Assembly: GCA_046546095.1 (NCBI GenBank)
Contig: JBKGYK010000032.1
Location: 1 to 33,574, forward strand
Length of the DNA: 33,574 bases
Direction of reading: 5' to 3'
DNA from: JAQIBY01 sp046546095
GTDB taxonomy: Bacteria; Bacteroidota; Bacteroidia; Bacteroidales; ML635J-15
In this document: positions 22,499 to 29,644 of the stretch, in pieces
How positions within the stretch are numbered: position 1 is the first letter of the stretch
Layout: each line of letters starts with the position of its first letter
Position numbers and translations under genes: made by a program
The notes under the pieces: model-generated
What the model saw: the letters and a program-made list of their open reading frames with translations, nothing else
The model's database searches: none
What the model was told of the DNA's origin: nothing

Positions 22499-23401
22499 TT
22501 ATTTCAGGTAATTGTCAATGATGCTGATTATTTTTTCATGTTCGTCCGGCTTCACATGAATCAGATTTTGATACCGTTTCAGCCAGTTAATTTGTTTTCT
22601 GGCATAATTCCTGGTATTCTTTCTGATGAAATGTATGGCTTCTTCTTTGCTGATTTTACCTTCAAAATACCGGAAAAACTCTGTGTAGCCGATTGTCTTC
22701 AGGCCAACCAGGCCTCTGTAGGGATACAGAGCTTTGGCCTCGGCCTCAAGTCCGTCAGCCAGCATTTTGTCAATACGCTTGTCGATCCTGTCATATAGCT
22801 TGTCCCTCTCCATGTCAAGGCCGAGCAGCAAAATATCAAAATCTCTGGTTTTGCGCTTTTTTGTATGAAAACTGCTGAATGGCTTGCCTGAGCTCAGGCA
22901 AACTTCCAGCGCCCGTATTACACGTTTGTGGTTTTTTAAGTCTATACGCTCATAACAAACCGGATCCAGATGTTTTAGTTCGAAGCGCAGTGGTTCAAGA
23001 CCTTCGGTTTCATACCTCTGAATGAGTTTTTCCCGTATCTGCATGTCGGGATCAGGAATGTCATCAATGCCATAAAGCACAGCATCCAGGTACATGCCTG
23101 AACCTCCGGTCATAAATACTATATCATGGGTGGTGAAAAGTTTGCGTAATAAGTCTGATATATCCCGTTCAAACATACTTGCATTGTAGTAATCCCGGAT
23201 AGATAGTTGGCCGATAAAGTGGTGTTTTACCTTTGCAAGCTCATGCGGTTCGGGTACAGCCGTACCGATTTTCATTTCCCTGTACATCTGCCGTGAATCA
23301 CAGGAAATGATTTCAGTATTGTAATGTTCAGCAAGCTTTATGCTGCAACTTGTTTTCCCCACAGCAGTGGGCCCGCTAAGACTGACAAGCAGTTTTCTCA
23401 T
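22499..23401 (-). CDS. miaA: tRNA dimethylallyltransferase
   Basis: A 300-residue cytoplasmic enzyme that adds a dimethylallyl group to N6 of adenosine 37 in tRNAs reading codons that start with U. It starts MRKLLVSLSGPTAVGKTSCS, with the P-loop G10-PTAVGKTS. The family landmarks follow: EIISCDSRQMYREMKIGTAVP, then FMTGGSGMYLDAVLYGID, LKNHKRVIRALEVCLSSGKPFS, ALYPYRGLVGLKTIGYTEFF and the C-terminal RNYARKQINWLKRY. Length is normal for MiaA. The gene lies 3 bases after the pRiA4b ORF-3-like gene and probably shares its promoter. There is a 458-base region upstream of the LamG gene on its downstream side that holds the orphan unit. The call is secure. Confidence 0.97.
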   Translation of the reverse strand: MRKLLVSLSGPTAVGKTSCSIKLAEHYNTEIISCDSRQMYREMKIGTAVPEPHELAKVKHHFIGQLSIRDYYNASMFERDISDLLRKLFTTHDIVFMTGGSGMYLDAVLYGIDDIPDPDMQIREKLIQRYETEGLEPLRFELKHLDPVCYERIDLKNHKRVIRALEVCLSSGKPFSSFHTKKRKTRDFDILLLGLDMERDKLYDRIDKRIDKMLADGLEAEAKALYPYRGLVGLKTIGYTEFFRYFEGKISKEEAIHFIRKNTRNYARKQINWLKRYQNLIHVKPDEHEKIISIIDNYLK

Positions 23402-23404
23402 GAA

Positions 23405-23926
23405 TTATATATCCAGATCATCAATGTTTTCAAAACTTTCTGGTTCATCATAATTTCCGGAATCATTGATGTCAAAATCATCCAGTTCACTGTCGAAATC
23501 ATCAACAATCAATGCCGGTGGGGAATCTCCCTCTGAAGTAACCACGCGGGGATAATTGAGTTTGGCTTCTGTAGCTGTCATGTCCCGGACATTTACCACT
23601 TCGATAAACATCATCCGTACAGAAAAAAAATCAAACAGATAAATCAAACGTTGTCCTTTTTTATGAAGTAAATCCTTCAAAAGGGTTTCTTTCATCATTC
23701 TGTGCTTGCTTTCAATATCCTCTTCCCGGGGCATCATGCTGATTTCTTCGAGCTTTTCCCAGTTTTCATTGCTGAGATAAAAGCTGGTCATCTGTGTATA
23801 ATCATAGTTGCAGGCAGCCTGAATGCCCATGTGTAAATCATAAAAGCGTTTTTCATCAGGGATGTCAATGTCTCTGACAAACTTTGGGTTTTCCGGGGAT
23901 AATATTCTGAAAGTCAGTATTTTCAT
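23405..23926 (-). CDS. Plasmid pRiA4b ORF-3-like protein
   Basis: A 173-residue soluble protein. The N-terminal 110 residues, MKILTFRILSPENPKFVRDIDIPDEKRFYDLHMGIQAACNYD, then SFYLSNENWEK and LLHKKGQRLIYLFDFFSVRMMFIEVV, show the pattern of the pRiA4b ORF-3 family: a hydrophobic strand, D-L-H-x-x-I-Q-x-A, a strand S-F-Y, and G-x-x-x-x-Y-x-x-D-F. The family is widespread, sometimes fused to SEC-C or restriction-linked proteins, and has no proven function. The C-terminal 40 residues are very acidic (DDFDSELDDFDIND), which suggests interaction with a basic partner. It is 3 bases upstream of miaA and 20 bases downstream of luxC. A -7 box inside the end of luxC may start this pair. Confidence 0.8.
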   Translation of the reverse strand: MKILTFRILSPENPKFVRDIDIPDEKRFYDLHMGIQAACNYDYTQMTSFYLSNENWEKLEEISMMPREEDIESKHRMMKETLLKDLLHKKGQRLIYLFDFFSVRMMFIEVVNVRDMTATEAKLNYPRVVTSEGDSPPALIVDDFDSELDDFDINDSGNYDEPESFENIDDLDI

Positions 23927-23946
23927 AAAAAATCAACTTTGGTATA

Positions 23947-24969
23947 TTACAAATGTAACAAAAAATCTATTGTGTCAATATTGTCTGCATAGGTGTTTAA
24001 GGGAGGGTTTTGACTTTGTCCGAATGCTACATTTTCAGGCCAGTCAAATCCTTCACTCACCACAGATTGAATATTATGCATTTCGGCTTCCAGATGTTTT
24101 CGGAGGTCCCTTGCATTTTCATATCTTTCGTAATGCAGGACAGCAACAGGTGATGCAATGTCCTTGTGTTCGCGAAAGCAAAGGAAATCATTGTCCAGAA
24201 ACTTTTGCCGGTCTATCAGCATGATTGCCTTTTGATACACATAATTGTTCATGTATTTGTTGTGCTCTGTAAAATACCGGTATGCTTCCATATTATCGAG
24301 CAGTCTGGTTTCATCCATCCCTGCCGGGATATAAACTTTTGAAACGTTGCGGCATCCCATACCAAAATACTGGAATACATCATCTGCCAGGGCTTTCAGT
24401 TGAGCATCTGTCTCATTTCCGGTCAGTACAGCTACACCATTGCGATTTTTCCTGATGATATGGGGTGTTTGCCGAAAATAATAATCAAAATACCTGGCTG
24501 TGTTGTTACTGCCGGTTGCAATCAGGGCATCTACATTCGTAAACCTTTCATCACTGATGTGGATAAACCGACTCATTTGAGAATCAATCCCGCACAAAAT
24601 ATCCTTGATACATTCCGGCAACACTTTGTCTTTGGATGAAACTTTGATGAATGCCTTGTGTCCGCTTACCAGAACACTGATCATATCGTGCATACCGACC
24701 AGAGGAATATTGCCGGCCATCACAATGCCCGTTGTTTTTGGATTTTTGACAGGTATGGGATAATGCCTGAGCCACTTATGAAGATTCTGACTTGTCAGAT
24801 TCCGGTGCCAGTAGTCAATTTGTTGTAAGATAAATTTTCTTGTGAACCACGGATTTTCAATTTCTGCACGTGTTATGGCTGTATTCAGCTCCGAATGGTC
24901 TTCCGGTCTACCAAGAACTTTTCCAAGCTGTACCAGATTGTTTCGTATTGTATCGGGATTTTGCATCAT
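23947..24969 (-). CDS. LuxC-like acyl-CoA reductase
   Basis: A 340-residue cytoplasmic protein of the aldehyde-dehydrogenase superfamily. LuxC-type enzymes reduce fatty acyl-CoA or acyl-enzyme to aldehyde with NADPH. Visible features are the GIVMAGNIPLVGMHDMISVLVSGHKAFIKVSSKDKVLPE segment typical of LuxC, the nucleotide-binding ALIATGSNNTARYFDYYF, the IIRKNRNGVAVLTG strand, and the candidate nucleophile C206 in QYFGMGCRNVSKVYIP. No luxD, luxE or luciferase genes are near, so bioluminescence is not suggested. The gene is 20 bases upstream of the pRiA4b-like gene and may be in the same transcript. Physiological role in Bacteroidota is unknown; a lipid or storage-related aldehyde pathway is one option. 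Slightly shorter than Vibrio LuxC (about 480 residues). Confidence 0.85.
   Translation of the reverse strand: MMQNPDTIRNNLVQLGKVLGRPEDHSELNTAITRAEIENPWFTRKFILQQIDYWHRNLTSQNLHKWLRHYPIPVKNPKTTGIVMAGNIPLVGMHDMISVLVSGHKAFIKVSSKDKVLPECIKDILCGIDSQMSRFIHISDERFTNVDALIATGSNNTARYFDYYFRQTPHIIRKNRNGVAVLTGNETDAQLKALADDVFQYFGMGCRNVSKVYIPAGMDETRLLDNMEAYRYFTEHNKYMNNYVYQKAIMLIDRQKFLDNDFLCFREHKDIASPVAVLHYERYENARDLRKHLEAEMHNIQSVVSEGFDWPENVAFGQSQNPPLNTYADNIDTIDFLLHL
23950..23957 (-). promoter_or_regulatory. Candidate internal promoter for the pRiA4b-like gene and miaA
   Basis: The minus strand reads TACATTTG, a full TAnnTTTG match within the last codons of luxC. A TTG lies 18 bases upstream. The following ATG at 23926 is 23 bases away. 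Confidence 0.4.
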
Positions 24970-25032
24970 AATAACACGCCGAATGCCAGGCGTATGTTCT
25001 TTAAATTTTTTTAATGAAAATGCAGAAAGCTT

Positions 25033-25061
25033 CCGGCATATAGCAAAAAGCTACATGCCGG
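25033..25061. other. Stem-loop between luxC and the DUF4190-like gene
   Basis: CCGGCAT-A-TAGC pairs with GCTA-C-ATGCCGG around an AAAAA loop: 11 pairs with one mismatch. No T run follows on either strand, so it is not a standard terminator; mRNA stabilisation or processing is possible. Confidence 0.6.
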
Positions 25062-25095
25062 GTGATGATATTGCCGGAAATATTACAGCAAATGA

Positions 25096-25605
25096 TTAAT
25101 AACCAGTGGATTCCCATGCGCGCTCAAACTCCTGCAGGGCTTCCTGTGTACTCAATATGTTAAGGCCTGAAGCCAGAGCTATTATTCCGATTATCATCAT
25201 CAATGCAGCAAGTGACAAGCCTATGATGGCTGTTACACGGCCTGCTTTCATGTTTTTGTAGGATGATTCTGTGTACAACTCCGGATTTTTCATGTAAAGC
25301 CTGTTGGCTTTTGATGAAAGTACCAGAGCAATGATCCCTAAAATTAAGCTTATCCCGCCATAACAACAACAAAACATGACGATGGAAATGATACCCATGG
25401 CCAGTATGCCCCCGGAGTTAGGCAGAGGCTGTTGCATTACAGGTTTTGGACTGCCGGTGCTGCTTGTTGCCTGATGACCCTGATAACCGCTGCTTTGGGA
25501 TTCATGTCCTTGCTGCGGTATTGTCTCCTCATTTGGTTTGTCCTCACTTTGTTTGGGATTGAATTCAAATCCCTGGTTTGTGTTTTCGTTGTTCATGTGG
25601 TTCAT
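25096..25605 (-). CDS. Small membrane protein with CCC motif (DUF4190-like)
   Basis: A 169-residue protein. The first 65 residues are hydrophilic and rich in Asn, Gln, Glu, Ser and Pro (QQGHESQSSGYQGHQ), probably disordered in the cytoplasm or periplasm. Then come two membrane-spanning stretches: GILAMGIISIVMFCCCYGGISLILGIIALVLSS (66-98) and AIIGLSLAALMMIIGIIALASG. The CCC in the first helix followed by G-x-x-x-L-I-L-G-I-I-A-L is the pattern of DUF4190/CCC-motif proteins. The segment between the helices, LYMKNPELYTESSYKNMKAGRVT, is also typical. Function unknown. The gene is 3 bases downstream of the DUF2752 gene and so belongs to the same operon; these two often occur together in Bacteroidota. 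Start could also be the ATG at 25596. Confidence 0.82.
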   Translation of the reverse strand: MNHMNNENTNQGFEFNPKQSEDKPNEETIPQQGHESQSSGYQGHQATSSTGSPKPVMQQPLPNSGGILAMGIISIVMFCCCYGGISLILGIIALVLSSKANRLYMKNPELYTESSYKNMKAGRVTAIIGLSLAALMMIIGIIALASGLNILSTQEALQEFERAWESTGY

Positions 25606-25608
25606 TTT

Positions 25609-25917
25609 TTATGAAAAACTGAATGTATATTGTGTTGCAATTTTAATGATATAATGTGTCAGAATCACAATAATTGTAAATATAAAAGAAAACTTTAAGA
25701 TTCTGGCCCCGTGCCTGAAATTAAATATCAGATGCATTATCAGAAAAGTCAGGGTAAAAAGCATGGGCAATAAACCGGGGTAGAATTGTATGCTATCAAA
25801 TAAATTACCCTTGAGCAGTTCGATGAATGAGCGCTGCATGCCGCAACCCGGACAGTCCATGCCGATATGTGCTTTAAATGCACATTCACCCATATGTTTT
25901 TCAAGCCACTGAATCAT
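25609..25917 (-). CDS. DUF2752 membrane protein
   Basis: A 102-residue protein. I choose the ATG at 25917 (MIQWLEKHMGECAF) because the only upstream alternative is a TTG at 25941 that lies inside the -7 promoter box. The family signature is complete: C-x-A-F...GMDCPGCGMQRSFIELLKGNLFDSIQFYPG (residues about 20-50), with C-P-x-C-G-x-x-R-S/A. Two hydrophobic stretches follow (LPMLFTLTFLIMHLIFNF and ILKFSFIFTIIVILTHYIIKIA). Function is unknown; the paired cysteines suggest metal or redox chemistry at the membrane face, but that is inference. It is the first gene of a two-gene operon with the CCC-motif protein. Confidence 0.9.
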   Translation of the reverse strand: MIQWLEKHMGECAFKAHIGMDCPGCGMQRSFIELLKGNLFDSIQFYPGLLPMLFTLTFLIMHLIFNFRHGARILKFSFIFTIIVILTHYIIKIATQYTFSFS

Positions 25918-25938
25918 GAAATTTTCAATACCATGATC

Positions 25939-25946
25939 CAAAAATA
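25939..25946 (-). promoter_or_regulatory. -7 promoter element of the DUF2752 operon
   Basis: The minus strand reads TATTTTTG, a TAnnTTTG match, 21 bases upstream of the ATG at 25917. It rules out the longer TTG start at 25941. Confidence 0.5.
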
Positions 25947-26039
25947 GTAATTTGCAGAATATTTCCGGCAGATTTAATTATTTTTAACATTTTCCGGAAA
26001 GCGAAACTCTCAAAGGGCGGATTTCAAAAAAAGAAAGCT

Positions 26040-26047
26040 TATTTTTG
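26040..26047 (+). promoter_or_regulatory. -7-like element immediately before aat
   Basis: TATTTTTG ends only 4 bases before the aat ATG at 26052. If it is used, the transcript would start at or next to the start codon, giving a leaderless mRNA. No good TTG is seen at the -33 distance, so it may be chance. Confidence 0.3.
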
Positions 26048-26051
26048 CATT

Positions 26052-26711
26052 ATGGCGGTTTATCAATTACCGAAAGAGAATCTGTTTCCGCATCCGGCTC
26101 TTGCTGACAAGAATGGTTTGCTGGCTGTAGGTGGGGACCTGAACCCCGGACGTCTGCTGCTGGCTTATGCAAATGGTATTTTTCCATGGTACAGTCAGGG
26201 AGATCCCATTCTTTGGTGGTCGCCTGACCCGCGCTGTATATTGTTCCCTGCAGAATTCAAAACCAGCAAAAGCCTGCGGCAAAGCATCCGGAGAGAAAAG
26301 TACAGCTTTCGAATCAATACCGCTTTTGATGAAGTGATTGAGGCATGCGCTTCTGTACAGGACAGGAGTAATCTGCCCGGATGGCTCACAGAAGAGATGA
26401 AGGATGCCTACAAACTTTTGTACAGTCTTGGTTATGTCTGGTCAGTGGAAACATGGGCCGATGACCAGCTGGCGGGCGGACTGTATGGAGTGAAAATCGG
26501 CTCGCTGTTTTGCGGAGAGTCTATGTTTTATCACCGCAGGGATGCATCAAAAGCTGCTCTGAAGTTTCTATGTGAAGATGCCGGCAATTTGGGAATTGAG
26601 GTCATTGATATGCAGGAAAGTACGCAACATTTGTTAAGTTTGGGTGCAAGAAATATGGAACGTGTAGCGTTTTTGAATATGCTGGAATTGATGATGAATT
26701 CAGAAAAATGA
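26052..26711 (+). CDS. aat: Leucyl/phenylalanyl-tRNA--protein transferase
   Basis: A 219-residue cytoplasmic enzyme that attaches Leu or Phe from their tRNAs to the N-terminal Lys or Arg of proteins, making them targets of the ClpAP N-degron pathway. The family pattern is complete: FPHPALADKNGLLAVGGDL, then LLLAYANGIFPWYSQGDPILWWSPDPR, FEVIEACA-like segment (DEVIEACASVQDRSNLPGW), then YKLLYSLGYVWSVETWADDQLAGGLYGVKIGSLFCGESMFYHR, DASKAALKFLCE and IDMQESTQHLLSLGA. Length is usual. The last four bases overlap the tilS start (ATGA), so the pair is coupled. Both concern tRNA use, though their pathways differ. Confidence 0.97.
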   Translation: MAVYQLPKENLFPHPALADKNGLLAVGGDLNPGRLLLAYANGIFPWYSQGDPILWWSPDPRCILFPAEFKTSKSLRQSIRREKYSFRINTAFDEVIEACASVQDRSNLPGWLTEEMKDAYKLLYSLGYVWSVETWADDQLAGGLYGVKIGSLFCGESMFYHRRDASKAALKFLCEDAGNLGIEVIDMQESTQHLLSLGARNMERVAFLNMLELMMNSEK

Positions 26712-28021
26712 CATTGCAAAGATTTGAAATAAATCTCAGACGCCTGATTCCTGATTACAGGCAAAAATCATTTGTGTTTGCTGTTAGCGGCGGACCGGAT
26801 TCTATAGCTATGTTGCAAATGGCTCATGAATTGAAACTGAAAGGCATCGTTGCACACTGTCATTTTCATTTGCGGGGACCGGAAGCTGATGCAGATGCCG
26901 GTTTTGTAAATACAATTGCCGATTACCTTGATTTTCCCTTCAGATTGCGGAATTTCAATACCCTTGAATATGCAGCAGACAAGAAAATTTCTGTGCAGAT
27001 GGCAGCCAGAGAATTGCGGTATCGCTGGTTTGATAGCCTTTTGCAGGAGCTGAATGCAGATTACGTAATGCTTGGCCATAATCGCGATGATGTTGCAGAG
27101 ACCTTGATTATCAATCAAATCCGGGGATGCGGAATCAGAGGCTTGGCGGGTATGCCCGAGCTTACCGATACCATCGTGCGGCCGATGCTGGATCTATCGC
27201 GTGACGAAATTATTGATTATTTGGCAGTTAAACGAATTGCATGGCAGCAGGATTCCAGCAACGATGAAACAAATTATTTGCGAAATAAAATCCGGCACGA
27301 TGTTTTGCCTGAACTTGAAAAAATCAGACCTGAAGTAAAATCAGTATTCAGGGAAAATGCCAGGCGTACATATCGTACTGTAAAGACCATGAATACCCTG
27401 CTCGATCGCTTACGTTCCGAATGGTTCGAAATTACTGATACCGGTATCCGGATATCCAGGCACTTCCCCCAGTCCGATCCCGATTTGCTTTATGAGGCGA
27501 TCAGGGATTATGGTTTTAACTACAGTCAGATACAGGATATTTATCACAGTAAGCCCGGTAGCAAAGTTGTTTCAAATACCCATATGCTGACAGCAGAACG
27601 TGATTTCTGGTTTTTAACAGAAAATCCTGCGGATACAGACAAGCCTGAGCAATTTACCATTGCTGAAATAGTCTTTGACACAAAAAATCCGGTCAATCTG
27701 AAAAGCAGGGTGATAAACCGTGACAATTTCCAGTTGAGCAAAGATGAAAATCTGGCACAACTGGATGCAAACAAGTTGAAGTTGCCGCTTACCTTGCGGC
27801 GATGGAAAAGGGGCGATCGCTTCAGGCCTTTGGGAATGAAGGGTTTTCAGAAACTCAGCGATTTCTTTGTTAATCAAAAGTCGGATACATTCGAAAAAAA
27901 ATCACAATGGTTGATGTGTTCAGGTGAGGATATTGTCTGGATTGTCGGGCGAAGAATAGATGACAGGTATAAAATTACCAAAGATACAAACAGGATTTGC
28001 GAAATCAGGTATGAGCCATAA
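26708..28021 (+). CDS. tilS: tRNA(Ile)-lysidine synthetase
   Basis: A 437-residue ATP-dependent enzyme that changes cytidine 34 of the CAU-anticodon tRNA-Ile to lysidine, so that it reads AUA codons and is charged with Ile. The N-type ATP pyrophosphatase P-loop is SGGPDS (27-32) in FVFAVSGGPDSIAMLQM. It is followed by AHCHFHLRGPEADADAGFV, QMAARELRYRWF, the GHNRDDVAETLIINQIRGCGIRGLAGM segment (about 137-163) and DSSNDETNYLRNKIRHDVLPELE. The C-terminal substrate-binding domain is seen in LTLRRWKRGDRFRPLGMKGFQKLSDFFVNQK. Length is full. It overlaps aat by ATGA. TilS is essential in nearly all bacteria, so the gene is surely functional. Confidence 0.97.
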   Translation: MTLQRFEINLRRLIPDYRQKSFVFAVSGGPDSIAMLQMAHELKLKGIVAHCHFHLRGPEADADAGFVNTIADYLDFPFRLRNFNTLEYAADKKISVQMAARELRYRWFDSLLQELNADYVMLGHNRDDVAETLIINQIRGCGIRGLAGMPELTDTIVRPMLDLSRDEIIDYLAVKRIAWQQDSSNDETNYLRNKIRHDVLPELEKIRPEVKSVFRENARRTYRTVKTMNTLLDRLRSEWFEITDTGIRISRHFPQSDPDLLYEAIRDYGFNYSQIQDIYHSKPGSKVVSNTHMLTAERDFWFLTENPADTDKPEQFTIAEIVFDTKNPVNLKSRVINRDNFQLSKDENLAQLDANKLKLPLTLRRWKRGDRFRPLGMKGFQKLSDFFVNQKSDTFEKKSQWLMCSGEDIVWIVGRRIDDRYKITKDTNRICEIRYEP

Positions 28022-28390
28022 ATCTAAGGCAAATTTCCTCAGGCAGAATCTTTTTAACGAAGGGATCACACGAGCGATTAGTGAGCGTAATACCAGTTGA
28101 GATTCAGAAAGCTTACTTTCAGGCCTCAGGGGATACAAAAAAGCCTCAGCTACGATAGTAGCTTCAGGAATTTTTGCTTGCAAGGCTCCCCTTTGGGATT
28201 ACTTCCGGTTTTCCGGGATATAAACCAGCCGGAAAATGTGTTGAAACTTTGTTGATGCAATGTGCCGGTACACGCTGACAAGTGATGGATAATGTGAAAT
28301 GGAATCAAGGCTTCAATGAGCGGAAACCTTTAAACTTTTTTGTTGTTCGCATTGTTACTTGATTAAATGGAACCAAAAAATCGATAATTT
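28022..28390. other. Gap with two small hairpins, no gene
   Basis: The 369 bases between tilS and the next gene carry no supported coding frame. Hairpins are AGCTAC(GATA)GTAGCT at 28148-28163 and TTTTCCGG/CCGGAAAA at 28209-28236 with a 12-base loop. On the minus strand the first hairpin is soon followed by TTTTTT, so it resembles a terminator facing tilS; no promoter for a minus-strand transcript was seen. Confidence 0.5.
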
Positions 28391-29404
28391 ATGGCAAAAT
28401 TAAATGTTACTTATATGGGGCTTTCGCTCAATAGTCCAATTGTTATAGGTGCCAGCAATCTGGTGGAAAAAGAAAATTCTTTGCGTCAGCTTCAGGAAAA
28501 CGGGGCTGGGGCAGTGGTTTTTAAATCTCTTTTTGAAGAGCAATTGCATCTTGAAGATCTTGAGATGTCCGAAATTACAGATGAAATGGACAACCGTCAT
28601 CCCGAAATGCCCGATATGTTTCCTGATATTGAGCATGGTGGCAGCAGAGAGCACATTCATAAATTTAAAAATGCTCGAAAAATACTCGATATTCCTCTGA
28701 TTGCAAGTATCAACGCTGTATATAAAGAATCCTGGCCGGTATTTGCCAAAGAGTTTGAAAAGGCTGGTGCTGATGGCTTGGAACTGAATTTTTATGCTGT
28801 CCCCAGTAGTTTCGATAAAAGTTCAGCAGAAATTGAAGAAGAGCAGGTTGAAATCGTGCGGGAGGTTAAAAAGGCAGTGAACATTCCGGTGAGTGTTAAG
28901 CTTAGTTCGCAATATGCCAATATTCTGAATTTGGTGAAACGCATGGATGATGCCGGCGCCGAAGCTTTTGTCTTGTTTAACCGTTTGTTCGAACCACAGA
29001 TAGATACGAAAAAGGAAGAGCATGTTGTGAATTTTGAGTTGAGTGAACCGGGAGATCAACGGCAGGCTTTGCGTTTTGCGGGTCTGTTGTATGACAATAT
29101 CAAGGCTGATATTGTTAGTTCAGGAGGCATTTTTGAAGCATCTGACATAGCATCTATGATTCTGGCCGGTGCCGACAGCATACAAATGGTTTCGGCAGTA
29201 TACATGCATCAGCCTGCTCATGTTGCGAAACAACTGAAAGAACTTGATGCCTGGATGGAAAAACACAATTACGGGTCACTGGAAGATTTCAAAGGTAAAC
29301 TTTCACAAAAAAATGTATCGGATAACCGTATTTATAAGCGCGCCCAGTATGTTGACCTCTTGCTGAAAGCAGACAGTGTGTTTAAAAAGTATCCCATGCC
29401 TTAA
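28391..29404 (+). CDS. Dihydroorotate dehydrogenase-like FMN protein
   Basis: A 337-residue protein of the dihydroorotate dehydrogenase TIM-barrel fold. It begins KLNVTYMGLSLNSPIVIGASNLVE, typical of PyrD-like proteins, and continues with GAGAVVFKSLFEEQ, KEFEKAGADGLELNFYAVP, VKLSSQYANILNLVKRMDDAGAEAFVLFNR and the phosphate-binding SSGGIFEASDIASMILAGADSIQMVSAVYM. The catalytic N-S/C segment of true PyrD is not obvious, so I do not call it pyrD. Similar proteins in anaerobes are annotated as dihydroorotate dehydrogenase-like and often sit beside pyruvate:ferredoxin oxidoreductase genes; that neighbour is not seen here. It probably binds FMN in the cytoplasm; the reaction is unknown. It has its own terminator. 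Confidence 0.87.
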   Translation: MAKLNVTYMGLSLNSPIVIGASNLVEKENSLRQLQENGAGAVVFKSLFEEQLHLEDLEMSEITDEMDNRHPEMPDMFPDIEHGGSREHIHKFKNARKILDIPLIASINAVYKESWPVFAKEFEKAGADGLELNFYAVPSSFDKSSAEIEEEQVEIVREVKKAVNIPVSVKLSSQYANILNLVKRMDDAGAEAFVLFNRLFEPQIDTKKEEHVVNFELSEPGDQRQALRFAGLLYDNIKADIVSSGGIFEASDIASMILAGADSIQMVSAVYMHQPAHVAKQLKELDAWMEKHNYGSLEDFKGKLSQKNVSDNRIYKRAQYVDLLLKADSVFKKYPMP

Positions 29405-29446
29405 ATGGCAATGCAGTTAGTCTGTATCTGAAAAATATTTTTCAAG

Positions 29447-29480
29447 CATCACCCGGGTCTTCTGCGGTGATGTTTTTTTT
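29447..29480 (+). terminator. Rho-independent terminator after the dihydroorotate dehydrogenase-like gene
   Basis: CATCACC (29447-29453) pairs with GGTGATG (29466-29472) around a 12-base loop and is followed by eight T. Confidence 0.85.
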
Positions 29481-29579
29481 GTGATGCCTCTTTTGTTTGA
29501 TGCAATCAATAACATGCATTCTGGTATTTTACCCTTGCCTGATTATCCTGTTCATAAACACATAAAGGTTTTCCATGAT

Positions 29580-29613
29580 TTTGATGGATTTTTTTAAAAA
29601 AAGATTAATTTTG
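29580..29613 (+). promoter_or_regulatory. Promoter of nhaA
   Basis: TTTG at 29580-29583, a 22-base spacer and TAATTTTG at 29606-29613 match the consensus. The nhaA ATG is 31 bases after the -7 box. Confidence 0.5.
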
Positions 29614-29644
29614 GCGTTTTTAAACTGACAAACAACTTGTGAAG

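Noticed and set aside
25033..25061. Terminator for the CCC-motif operon
   Set aside because: The stem is strong but has no T run on the minus strand, so I list it only as a stem-loop.
27920..28183. Minus-strand 87-codon frame at the tilS end and gap
   Set aside because: It overlaps the tilS C-terminus in antisense, and no family pattern or promoter supports it.
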